Assembly (NCBI GenBank): GCA_022376925.1
Contig: JAIOJX010000002.1
Coordinates: 38,712,501-38,776,500, forward strand
Direction: 5' to 3'
Source: Tragulus kanchil
Taxonomy: Eukaryota > Chordata > Mammalia > Artiodactyla > Tragulidae
Length of the DNA: 64,000 bases
The position numbers and the translations under genes were made by a program. The notes beneath the pieces were generated by a model. It was given only the letters and a program-made list of their open reading frames with translations, ran no database searches and was not told the origin of the DNA. This document shows, piece by piece, positions 44,222 through 53,685 of the stretch. The stretch's first letter is position 1; each line of letters starts with the position of its first letter.

Positions 44222-44570
44222 GACCCGTGAACTTATAAAACAGAGACTCATGGACGTAGAGAACAGCTTACGGTTACAGGGAGGGGCGGGGGGAAGGAAG
44301 AGGGGAAGGGATGGCTAGGGAGTGCAGGACAGACATGAACTCTGCTGTATTTAAACTGGATCACCAACAAGGACCTGCTGTCCAGCACCGGGAACTCTGC
44401 TCCGTGTTATGTGGCAGCCTGGACGGGAGGGGAATTTGGGGGAGAATGGGTACATGTGTGTGTGTGGCTGAGTCCCTTTGCTGCTCATCTGAAATGATCA
44501 CAACATTGTTAACTGGCTATACCCCAGTACAAAATACAAAGTTCAAAAGAAACAAACAAGAAAAATAGTG
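44222..44570 (+). mobile_element. L1 3' end
   Basis: 'acttataaaacagagactca', 'tggacgtagagaacagctta', 'gctgtatttaaactggatca', 'caacaaggacctgctgtcca', 'tggctgagtccctttgctgc', 'aacattgttaactggctata'. Copy at 45308-45655. Confidence 0.85.
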
Positions 44571-45307
44571 AATAAAAAGCTTACTCCAAAAGGGTTTAAG
44601 AGAACACAGGGGTAAAGCACTAATATTTTGGGGCAAAATCAAACTCATCTGAGAGTTTCCATTCAAAAGCAGATGCTTCCAACACGCCATGGTCTCACCC
44701 AAACTTTTCAGGTGAGATTTGGATGATTAACGTCAGGCACTGGGCAGAGGATGGAGGAGCGGATGGGCATCTTGGGGGAAACAAGACCTGCGTCTACCCC
44801 CACGGCAGGGCTGGGGCACGAGAGGCCTCCCTGTGTGCCTTTTTCTGCACGTGAGGTGCAGGACAGTGAGAGGTCAGCTGACCTGTGTCCCTGGGATTAT
44901 GTTGAGATGGGACACAGAGCCTCCTGGCCTGCCTTTCGCAGGACCCTGGTGCTGGCCACCCTGGACGCGGGTCCCCAGACCTCCGTGTCCACTGCAGTGG
45001 TCAGGCTCTCCCTGCAGCTGCCGTCGGAAGAGGGCTTTGTGGACCACCAGGCATTTCCTGTGATAGAATATCAGAATGCCGCTGGTGACTGAAGGAGGTG
45101 ACCTCACAGGGCAAAAGTTCCTTGTCTGCAATAAACAATCTCAGCATGGCCATGTCAGAGACTTCCTACGCAAGACCCCATGCTGACCAGCCACTGGTCA
45201 TCAGGACACCAAGGAGCCGGAGAAAGAAATACCACCACTTCCAAGAGATTCTCTTTCTGGAAAGTGAACTGGCCTCTGGGTTCTGAGTACATCAGCATCA
45301 TCCTGAA

Positions 45308-45655
45308 GACCCGTGAACTTATAAAACAGAGACTCATGGACGTAGAGAACAGCTTACGGTTACAGGGAGGGGCGGGGGGAAGGAAGAGGGGAAGGGATGG
45401 CTAGGGAGTGCAGGACAGACATGAACTCTGCTGTATTTAAACTGGATCACCAACAAGGACCTGCTGTCCAGCACCGGGAACTCTGCTCCGTGTTATGTGG
45501 CAGCCTGGACGGGAGGGGAATTTGGGGGAGAATGGGTACATGTGTGTGTGTGGCTGAGTCCCTTTGCTGCTCATCTGAAATGATCACAACATTGTTAACT
45601 GGCTATACCCCAGTACAAAATACAAAGTTCAAAAGAAACAAACAAGAAAAATAGT
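45308..45655 (+). mobile_element. L1 3' end (second copy)
   Basis: Copy of 44222-44570 carried by overlap 14. Confidence 0.85.
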
Positions 45656-45711
45656 GAATAAAAAGCTTACTCCAAAAGGGTTTAAGAGAACACAGGGGTT
45701 TTGTAAAGCAG

Positions 45712-46676
45712 ACAGGTGGTGGTTCCCAGGCCAGAGATGCAGGTTACCGTCTTGAGGGGAGAGACACAGGGGTGCTCACTATGCTCCACGCGGGAGCTGG
45801 GAGCATTGTGGGGGGTAACCGAGGCCACTGTCCTCAAGGCATTACGTCCCCAGCAGCCGCCATGCCAAAGAGAGTCACCAAAGAAAGAAGCCAGGGCTGT
45901 GAGATGACGTGCCGTCAGAACTGGTGTCCAGGGAAGACACGTCCTGTCCTCTAGTGCGGGGGGCCAGTGGTCCAGGGAAGTGGGGAGCTGGCACGCCCGC
46001 CCAAGTCTTCTCCCCAGGCTCAGACATCTACAGCCAGTGGAGACGGCGTCGCAGGCCAGAGGGTGACTTTCTTCCTCTCTTCCACAGACTGCTCTGCACT
46101 GCGGCTCAGCCTGCATGTCTGGATAGCATCCCGGGTCCTCGCCCACACCTTCTACTCAGGGGCTGCACATATCCCCGCTGGTAAATAAGGAAGGTCGTGA
46201 GGGACTGACGGTTTGCCAGCATGAGAGCGGATGGACCCGTCAAAGCAGGAGGTCACCTTCGACCCTTCTGAGAGCCTCTGGGAGAGTCACGCTCTCAGCA
46301 AGGACTCCTGCGAATACACCTGCCTCCCTCCAGCTTGTAGCTCTGACTTTTCACCTGCTTCCAGCGGTTAATGCTTCCCACTCACGTGATGGGTCCCCTC
46401 GGTAGCTCATAAGCCACCATCCTTCTAACATAGGATGACCTGGGCTTGTGTAGTCCTAGGCTCCATGGTTCCTTCCCCCCTCCCACTCTCTATCCTTCAC
46501 ACACGCGAATCCCCTTTCTATCTTTGTGCAAGGTGACCGGCCTGGCTGGGGCTGCCGGTGGGGCAGGCAGTCATCCTCACTCACGTCCCGAGCTTCACTC
46601 CCAGGCATCCCCAGGCCCCACGGCCCTCGGGTCAAGTAGGAAGCCAGCATGACCAGTGGCAAACACTGCACCAATC
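45712..46676. other. Unannotated unique stretch
   Basis: No repeat recognised. A splice-like pattern (pyrimidine tract plus CAG at 46086, GGTAAAT at about 46180) surrounds about 94 bases, but no protein family is recognisable in any frame. Confidence 0.35.
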
Positions 46677-46838
46677 TTTTTTTTTTTTTTTTAATTTATT
46701 TATTTATTTATTATTTATTTTTGTACATGTATGTTCCCAGATCATTCATATGCATATCCCTTGACCCTCCCCCCACCCAGTTACCCCCCTCCCATCCCTC
46801 CAGACCATCGCTCCAAGTGGTTGTAGATACTCCTATTT
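46677..46838 (-). mobile_element. L1 3' UTR with poly-A tail, antisense
   Basis: A T run of about 16, then 'aatttatttatttatttatt', 'gtacatgtatgttcccagat' and a CCC-rich stretch, resembling 40785-40910. Copy at 47752-47913. Confidence 0.65.
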
Positions 46839-46856
46839 GCACCAATCTTTAGTGCG

Positions 46857-47075
46857 TGTGCTCAGTCAGTCACTTGTGTCCCGCTCTTTGCGGCCCCGTG
46901 GACTGCAGCCCACCAGGCTCTTCTGTCCATGGGATTCTCCAGACAAGACTACTGGAGTGGGGTGCCATACCCTCCTTCAGGAGATCTTTTCGACCCAAGG
47001 ATCGAACCCAGGTCTCCTGTGTCTCCTGCATTGGCAGGGGGATTCTTTGCCACTGTGCCACCTGGAAAGCCCACG
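46857..47075 (-). mobile_element. Bov-tA SINE, antisense
   Basis: 'tgctcagtcagtcacttgtg', 'ggccccgtggactgcagccc', 'catgggattctccagacaag', 'tcaggagatcttttcgaccc', 'attggcagggggattctttg'. Copy at 47932-48150; partial at 49349-49382. Confidence 0.92.
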
Positions 47076-47751
47076 TATCTTTGGACAGTCAGATTCACCC
47101 CAATTCTCCTCTAGGATCCCACGTGTCCGAGAAGAACCCCAGGCCCTGTCTTCTCCTCTTCATTCCATGTAAACAGGAGTTATAGGCAGGACGTTGGAGC
47201 AAAGTGTCAGCCCTCTTAGGTCTTCCTGAGTCCCTCATCCCATGCACATCCCCGCGTAAATAAGGAAGGTCGTGAGGGACTGACGGTTTGCCAGCATGAG
47301 AGCGGATGGACCCGTCAAAGCAGGAGGTCACCTTCGACCCTTCTGAGAGCCTCTGGGAGAGTCACGCTCTCAGCAAGGACTCCTCCGAATACACCTGCCT
47401 CCCTCCAGCTTGTAGCTCTGACTTTTCACCTGCTTCCAGCGGTTAATGCTTCCCACTCACGTGATGGGTCCCCTCGGTAGCTCATAAGCCACCATCCTTC
47501 TAACATAGGATGACCTGGGCTTGTGTAGTCCTAGGCTCCATGGTTCCTTCCCCCCTCCCACTCTCTATCCTTCACACACGCGAATCCCCTTTCTATCTTT
47601 GTGCAAGGTGACCGGCCTGGCTGGGGCTGCCGGTGGGGCAGGCAGTCATCCTCACTCACGTCCCGAGCTTCACTCCCAGGCATCCCCAGGCCCCACGGCC
47701 CTCGGGTCAAGTAGGAAGCCAGCATGACCAGTGGCAAACACTGCACCAATC

Positions 47752-47913
47752 TTTTTTTTTTTTTTTTAATTTATTTATTTATTTATTATTTATTTTTGTA
47801 CATGTATGTTCCCAGATCATTCATATGCATATCCCTTGACCCTCCCCCCACCCAGTTACCCCCCTCCCATCCCTCCAGACCATCGCTCCAAGTGGTTGTA
47901 GATACTCCTATTT
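47752..47913 (-). mobile_element. L1 3' UTR, antisense (second copy)
   Basis: Copy of 46677-46838. Confidence 0.65.
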
Positions 47914-47931
47914 GCACCAATCTTTAGTGCG

Positions 47932-48150
47932 TGTGCTCAGTCAGTCACTTGTGTCCCGCTCTTTGCGGCCCCGTGGACTGCAGCCCACCAGGCTCTTCTG
48001 TCCATGGGATTCTCCAGACAAGACTACTGGAGTGGGGTGCCATACCCTCCTTCAGGAGATCTTTTCGACCCAAGGATCGAACCCAGGTCTCCTGTGTCTC
48101 CTGCATTGGCAGGGGGATTCTTTGCCACTGTGCCACCTGGAAAGCCCACG
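47932..48150 (-). mobile_element. Bov-tA SINE, antisense (second copy)
   Basis: Copy of 46857-47075. Its distal 35 bases appear again right after the overlap-16 joint. Confidence 0.92.
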
Positions 48151-50565
48151 TATCTTTGGACAGTCAGATTCACCCCAATTCTCCTCTAGGATCCCACGTG
48201 TCCGAGAAGAACCCCAGGCCCTGTCTTCTCCTCTTCATTCCATGTAAACAGGAGTTATAGGCAGGACGTTGGAGCAAAGTGTCAGCCCCTCTTAGGTCTT
48301 CCTGAGTCCCTCATCCCATGCAGTTTCCTCTGATGTGACTGCCATTGTGTCCGTCTGAGGACTGGACAGAGGCTCCTTTCGAGAACCACAGTATGGGCTA
48401 CCTGGCCCCTTACTCCCCAAGGCCAGGGCGCTCTGGTCAAGCTGCTGTGGTTCAGGGATACGGTGGGGGAAACACGGCGGGGGAAACACCTGCCCAGGGA
48501 CGGTGGCTCCAGGGCCCTGGTCTAGGAAAAGGGGCCCACAGGTCCACACAGGAGGCTTTCAGGCTCCGGCCTTGCACAAAGCAGCTACATCAAAGAGGCC
48601 TCAGAGCCAGGTCTCTCTATCCAGCGGCCCCCGGCAGCACTGCCCCTACTGAAGAACACAGCACACGCTCTTATGTCTGGGGAACCCAGCAAGGGGGCCC
48701 AGGTCTCCAGCTTCTGAGCAGCCCCAGTAGCCACACGAGGGGGTAGCTTCGTCCTGAGACACCAGCTTTCCGAGCAGGGCCCCGACTCCTGAGATGCCCC
48801 TGGGTTCTTACTCGCCCCTGCTCCTGTCCCATGTGCCCGGGTTCAAGCTCGACTCATCCATTGTTCAGCTTCCTCCCGGGCAGCCTCCTAACCCTAGCCT
48901 GAACCACTGCCAAGCGACATTTACAAACACGTCTGTTTGGCCCTAATAAATCTGCACTGGCTTCTTCTCTACAGAACATTCAGGAAGGATGTATACAATG
49001 GGGCCCAGAGAGAGACCCGGGCCTGGTGGACGGAGCTCTGAGCTGGGGGTGATGTCATCAGGACCCCGGGGAGGGCCGCCCCTCCCCCGTGGGGACAGAG
49101 GCCCAGGTGTGTCATCTCCCCAGACCCCAGTCTGTCCCGCGTGCGTGGACCAGCAGTGTGTGATTATGGGCCTCTGAGGCCCTCAGGCTCAGCATGTCAG
49201 GTCACAGATGTGATTTCTGAGTGTTCACCTGGTACCAGGCCTGAGGCAGCTGGGACCGCGCTCCCCGCGCCCCTGACCTAATGGGGCAGGCGGATGTCAA
49301 AGAACAACAGTCAACTGCAAGTGTCTCAGTCTAAAATCGCCGGAGCTCAGGGGATTCTTTGCCACTGTCCCCCTGGAAAGCCCACGTATCTTTGGACAGT
49401 CAGATTCTCCCCAATTCTCCTCTAGGATCCCACGTGTCCGAGAAGAACCCCAGGCCCTGTCTTCTCCTCTTCATTCCATGTAAACAGGAGTTATAGGCAG
49501 GACGTTGGAGCAAAGTGTCAGCCCCTCTTAGGTCTTCCTGAGTCCCTCATCCCATGCAGTTTCCTCTGATGTGACTGCCATTGTGTCCGTCTGAGGACTG
49601 GACAGAGGCTCCTTCGAGAACCACAGTATGGGCTACCTGGCCCCTTACTCCCCAAGGCCAGGGCGCTCTGGTCAAGCTGCTGTGGTTCAGGGATACGGTG
49701 GGGGAAACACGGCGGGGGAAACACCTGCCCAGGGACGGTGGCTCCAGGGCCCTGGTCTAGGAAAAGGGGCCCACAGGTCCACACAGGAGGCTTTCAGGCT
49801 CCGGCCTTGCACAAAGCAGCTACATCAAAGAGGCCTCAGAGCCAGGTCTCTATCCAGCGGCCCCCGGCAGCACTGCCCCTACTGAAGAACACAGCACACG
49901 CTCTTATGTCTGGGGAACCCAGCAAGGGGGCCCAGGTCTCCAGCTTCTGAGCAGCCCCAGTAGCCACACGAGGGGGTAGCTTCGTCCTGAGACACCAGCT
50001 TTCCGAGCAGGGCCCCGACTCCTGAGATGCCCCTGGGTTCTTACTCGCCCCTGCTCCTGTCCCATGTGCCCGGGTTCAAGCTCGACTCATCCATTGTTCA
50101 GCTTCCTCCCGGGCAGCCTCCTAACCCTAGCCTGAACCACTGCCAAGCGACATTTACAAACACGTCTGTTTGGCCCTAATAAATCTGCACTGGCTTCTTC
50201 TCTACAGAACATTCAGGAAGGATGTATACAATGGGGCCCAGAGAGAGACCCGGGCCTGGTGGACGGAGCTCTGAGCTGGGGGTGATGTCATCAGGACCCC
50301 GGGGAGGGCCGCCCCTCCCCCGTGGGGACAGAGGCCCAGGTGTGTCATCTCCCCAGACCCCAGTCTGTCCCGCATGCGTGGACCAGCAGTGTGTGATTAT
50401 GGGCCTCTGAGGCCCTCAGGCTCAGCATGTCAGGTCACAGATGTGATTTCTGAGTGTTCACCTGGTACCAGGCCTGAGGCAGCTGGGACCGCGCTCCCCG
50501 CGCCCCTGACCTAATGGGGCAGGCGGATGTCAAAGAACAACAGTCAACTGGCAAGTGTCTCAGTC
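48113..50565. repeat. Tandem overlap 16 (offset about 1233 bp, the longest)
   Basis: First copy 48113-49332, second 49349-50565. About 16 bases at 49333-49348 match neither flank. Early in the second copy 'gccactgtccccctggaaag' differs from 'gccactgtgccacctgga', and 'ctctctatcc' is shortened to 'ctctatcc'. Interior transition: CCGCGTGCG/CCGCATGCG. The content is non-repetitive and GC-moderate. Confidence 0.92.
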
Positions 50566-51004
50566 ATCACAGAGCACACGGATCCCGGGTAAAGAATGTA
50601 GGACCGCGATGCCATGGGATTTTGCAAACTTAAGGAACACGAGGAGGAAAGGTACAGAAAACGGCAGGGTGCATTTCAGTAGAACATATGGAAGGCCTGA
50701 AGGCATCGCCAAGACGCAGAGCCTGACGAAGAGAAGACAGGCCGAGCAGCCTGTGAGCCCAGGCCTCACTCCCCGTGCCTACAGCCCTAACTCGGCCCTG
50801 GGAGCCTGCGGCAGCCATCGTTCCAAGGTGTCCCCATTGGCAGATGTTGACTCCAGCGGACTCAGGCTCAGCCCACCTGCAGGAGAACCAGGTTCAGAAG
50901 ACTTGCAGGAATAAAAGGGGAAGGCCGGCCGAAACCACAGCGGGACCCACCACACACACACCACACCGAGCAGGGGCCAGGCCCGGAGGCCGCCTGTTGC
51001 AGGG
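50566..51004. other. Unannotated unique stretch
   Basis: Nothing recognised. A 119-codon open frame lies here but continues into the SINE-derived sequence and back across the overlap. Confidence 0.35.
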
Positions 51005-51130
51005 GGAAGATCCCTGGAGGAGGGCGTGCAACCCACTGCAGTGTCCTCGCCTGGAGAGTCCCATGGACAGAGGAGCCGGGGGTGACCGTCCACGGGGCCA
51101 CAAAGACTCAGACGCGACTGAGCAACTGGC
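51005..51130 (+). mobile_element. Bov-tA SINE 3' part
   Basis: 'gaagatccctggaggagggc', 'cctcgcctggagagtcccat', 'ggacagaggagccgggggtg', 'agactcagacgcgactgagc'. Confidence 0.85.
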
Positions 51131-51179
51131 TGGGCAGCCTTGAGCTCGAATCCTCCCATGTAACATAACCTGATCAAAC

Positions 51180-51480
51180 ATAGTTCAATAAGCCTAAAAT
51201 GTTGCCAGTTGTAAGATGTGGTATTTTATGAGCCAGTAAATAGGAAAAAAAACCAAACAAATAAACAAACCACTGCCAGTTAAACCATGAAGGGGCGTTG
51301 TCATCACTCCAGTTGTTTAATTTATATTTCATAAAAAATCCATCTTAGCTCTTTTAAGATACAGGTTTTTACTCTGCCACTCTTACACAGGCATAAAAAG
51401 GACAAAATAAATCAATTAGCCTGAGGTCTGCTCTTCCTGGGATGAAGTTCAAGGTGCGGAACCAGCCGCCAGCACTCAGA
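51180..51480. promoter_or_regulatory. Candidate conserved noncoding element
   Basis: Single-copy AT-rich block with motif-like strings (CCTGATCAAA, AAACAAATAAAC, GCCAGTTAAACC, TTGTTTAATTTA, CATAAAAAGG, AATCAATTAGCC). No repeat recognised. Pattern-based suggestion only. Confidence 0.35.
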
Positions 51481-51894
51481 CCCGCTCGGAGACGTCCCAG
51501 CAAGGGAGGGTCAGCAGAGGCGCTTACCTACCTTTTTTTCCATCTCTAATTACTTCAGCGTAGCTCGGTGATTACGTATGTTCTCAGGAGCCCAGAACAG
51601 CCTTGCTGGTTTTCCTTTGTGTGACAGCGGACTCGGAACACTGAATCCTATTTCAGACCGTGACAGCTCACTCGCCCTTCCCGGGTGTGTGGGTGGGGTG
51701 GGGGATGGGAAGGCCCTCCCCAGGGCGGGGCCCTCCGAGGGGCGAGTGGAACGGGGCCGGGACACCGTCTCCCAGGGCCCAATGCCCACTGCGCAAGTGA
51801 CCAGGGGCCAGGGGAGGCCGCTGATGGGCTGCTCGGCCCCACTGGAAGACTTTTATTTTCCAATCCTTCGTGAAAAATAGAGGATCTTTGACTC

Positions 51895-52035
51895 TTTAGG
51901 ACCATCAGTCCCCTCTCCCTTGCATTCACCTTTGGTGTAATTTGGTGTTTCTAAGAGAAACACCTTGAAGTCCTGATTTAACAACTCATCAGCTACACAG
52001 ACCGAAGCTCTTTGGTTTTGTTTGCAAAATGAAAA
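51895..52035. promoter_or_regulatory. Candidate regulatory block with 9-bp palindrome
   Basis: GGTGTTTCT (51944-51952) and AGAAACACC (51956-51964) are perfect inverted repeats around AAG. Nearby CACCTTTGGTG and GTTTTGTTTGC give further motif-like content. Single copy and non-repeat. No factor can be assigned with confidence. Confidence 0.35.
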
Positions 52036-52268
52036 TCCACAGCCGAGGCCTGGAGTGGGGTGGCGGGGGCAGGCACCCAGGAAGAGGAAGGAAGGAGGGG
52101 TTCTCGCCTTTCCCTGGAAGGAAAGCCACGTACTCAGGAGCAACTTCTCTGCATTTCCCCATACTCTATCAGGCTGTGGGGTCCACCCTCACTTGCATCT
52201 TACCACAGCTGCCAAGTGGTGAAAATCCGCTTGGACGGAAGGAGGACCAGGCACTGGGAGAAACTGTT
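52036..52268. other. Unannotated stretch
   Basis: Nothing recognised between the candidate regulatory block and the BovB fragment. Confidence 0.35.
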
Positions 52269-52269
52269 G

Positions 52270-52392
52270 TTCCGTCGCTGAGTTGCGTCTGACTGCCTGG
52301 GACCCCGGGACCTGCAGCACACCAGGCCCCCGCGGCCTTCCCTGTCTCCTGGTGTTTGCTCAGACTCATGTCTGTGGAGTCAGTGGGTGATT
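52270..52392 (-). mobile_element. BovB LINE fragment, antisense
   Basis: 'gttccgtcgctgagttgcgt', 'cctgcagcacaccaggcccc', 'ccctgtctcctggtgtttgc', 'tctgtggagtcagtgggtga'. Confidence 0.7.
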
Positions 52393-52810
52393 CTTAGAAG
52401 GGAGCCCCTCGATTCTCCTGTGCAGCTGGGGCCACACCAGCTGGGAACCTCTCTCCAAGGAGCCTGCTCCTGAGACCTGGAGGCGGAGAAGAAAAGTGCT
52501 TCGAGGAACAACCAGGGGGTCTGGGCGGCCAGGGGAGCCGGGCGAGCCGCGGCTGCCTCCCTGTCACAGCCCAGCCAGAGTCCCCATAGCTCGTAGGCCT
52601 GGAGTCTCAAGTTGTAGATTTCTTTGTTTATTCTGAAGGAAAGAAGCAGGAAGTTCATTTTTACCCGTGCCCTTGACTACAAGTCTTTGATGAGGAGGCT
52701 TCACGGGTTCAAGGTTCATCGTGGTTTATTTATGTCATGATAAAATGACGCCACCCTTGTTCTTACATTTTTTTTCACATTTCTTTAATTGATGTGCCTC
52801 TTGAAATAAA

Positions 52811-52838
52811 CCACACACACACACACACACACACACAT
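52811..52838. repeat. (CA)n microsatellite
   Basis: About 14 uninterrupted CA units followed by TATCTG. Likely polymorphic. Confidence 0.95.
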
Positions 52839-52886
52839 ATCTGTAGTTCAAAGCCAAAGTTCTTTAATTTAATATTTTTATTCTTA

Positions 52887-53070
52887 GTTGCTCAGTCATG
52901 TCCGACTATTTGTGACTCCGTGAACTGTAGCCTACCAGGCTCCTCTGTCCATGGAATTCTCCAAGCAAGAATATTGGAGTGGGTAGCCCTTCCCTTCCCC
53001 AGGGGATCTTCCTAATACAGGGATCGAACCCAGCTCTCCTGAATTGCAGGCAGGTTCTTAACCAAGTCCA
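52887..53070 (-). mobile_element. Bov-tA SINE, antisense
   Basis: 'agttgctcagtcatgtccga', 'tgaactgtagcctaccaggc', 'catggaattctccaagcaag', 'caggggatcttcctaataca', 'gcaggcaggttcttaacca'. Confidence 0.9.
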
Positions 53071-53604
53071 TCCTAAACTATCATACAAATCATGTCATGT
53101 CATTTTCTAATAGCTGCCTGGACTTTCATAGTAATCACTGTGCTAGTCTTTCTAAAATGTTTTACACTTTAATAGAGAAATTTAAAAATATTCTTTCTCC
53201 ATTATTACTCATCAAATGCGACTTTATATGTTCTACATAGCATTTTTTGCTATTATATGTGTTTTCTTTTCGTTTGAAGAGCAAAAAGTTATTCCAGTGG
53301 AGGAAAAGCACATGAGTGCAAGACCTTAACAGCTAGGGTTCTAAAGTCACACTTAAGAAGTATAAGAAACTTGAGGAAATGGCTCCACCTAGTCGCCTAG
53401 ATGAAACACTGCAAAGTGCAAGCTCCGTATCTGGTACCAGAATTTCTCAGACTTGAAGCCAGGCGGAAATTCTCTGGGATCTTGTTTAAATGCAGATTCT
53501 TACTCAGCTGAGGGTTGAGGCCTGACATTCTAACTGCTGACAAACTCCCCAGGGATGACGATGCTGCTGATTCGTGGAATTTCCACGAATTTGATAAGCC
53601 TAGT
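53071..53604. other. Unannotated AT-rich stretch
   Basis: Nothing recognised. A small palindrome-like repeat 'cgtggaatttccacg' occurs at about 53574. Confidence 0.4.
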
Positions 53605-53685
53605 TGTCTAGAATCCCGTGGATGGAGGAGCTTGGTAGCCTACAGTCCACAGGGTCAGACAAGCCTGAAGCGACTTAGCACACAG
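53605..53685 (+). mobile_element. Bov-tA SINE 3' scrap
   Basis: 'gaatcccgtggatggaggag', 'gtagcctacagtccacaggg', 'gaagcgacttagcaca'. Confidence 0.7.

Larger units (their letters stand above)
43535..45711. repeat. Tandem overlap 14 (offset 1086 bp)
   Basis: First copy about 43535-44619, second about 44620-45711. At the joint the first copy reads 'acacaggggtaaagca' where the second reads 'acacaggggttttgtaaagc', a loss of four bases at the copy end. The start of the second copy lacks part of 43525-43545. Confidence 0.92.
46163..48322. repeat. Tandem overlap 15 (offset 1075 bp)
   Basis: First copy 46163-47246, second 47243-48322. The second copy's first 25 bases are shortened ('tgcacatccccgcgtaaat' against 'tgcacatatccccgctggta' onward), and the first copy's end lacks one C in 'agccctcttagg'. 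One transversion (CTCCTGCG/CTCCTCCG) lies in the interior. Confidence 0.93.
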
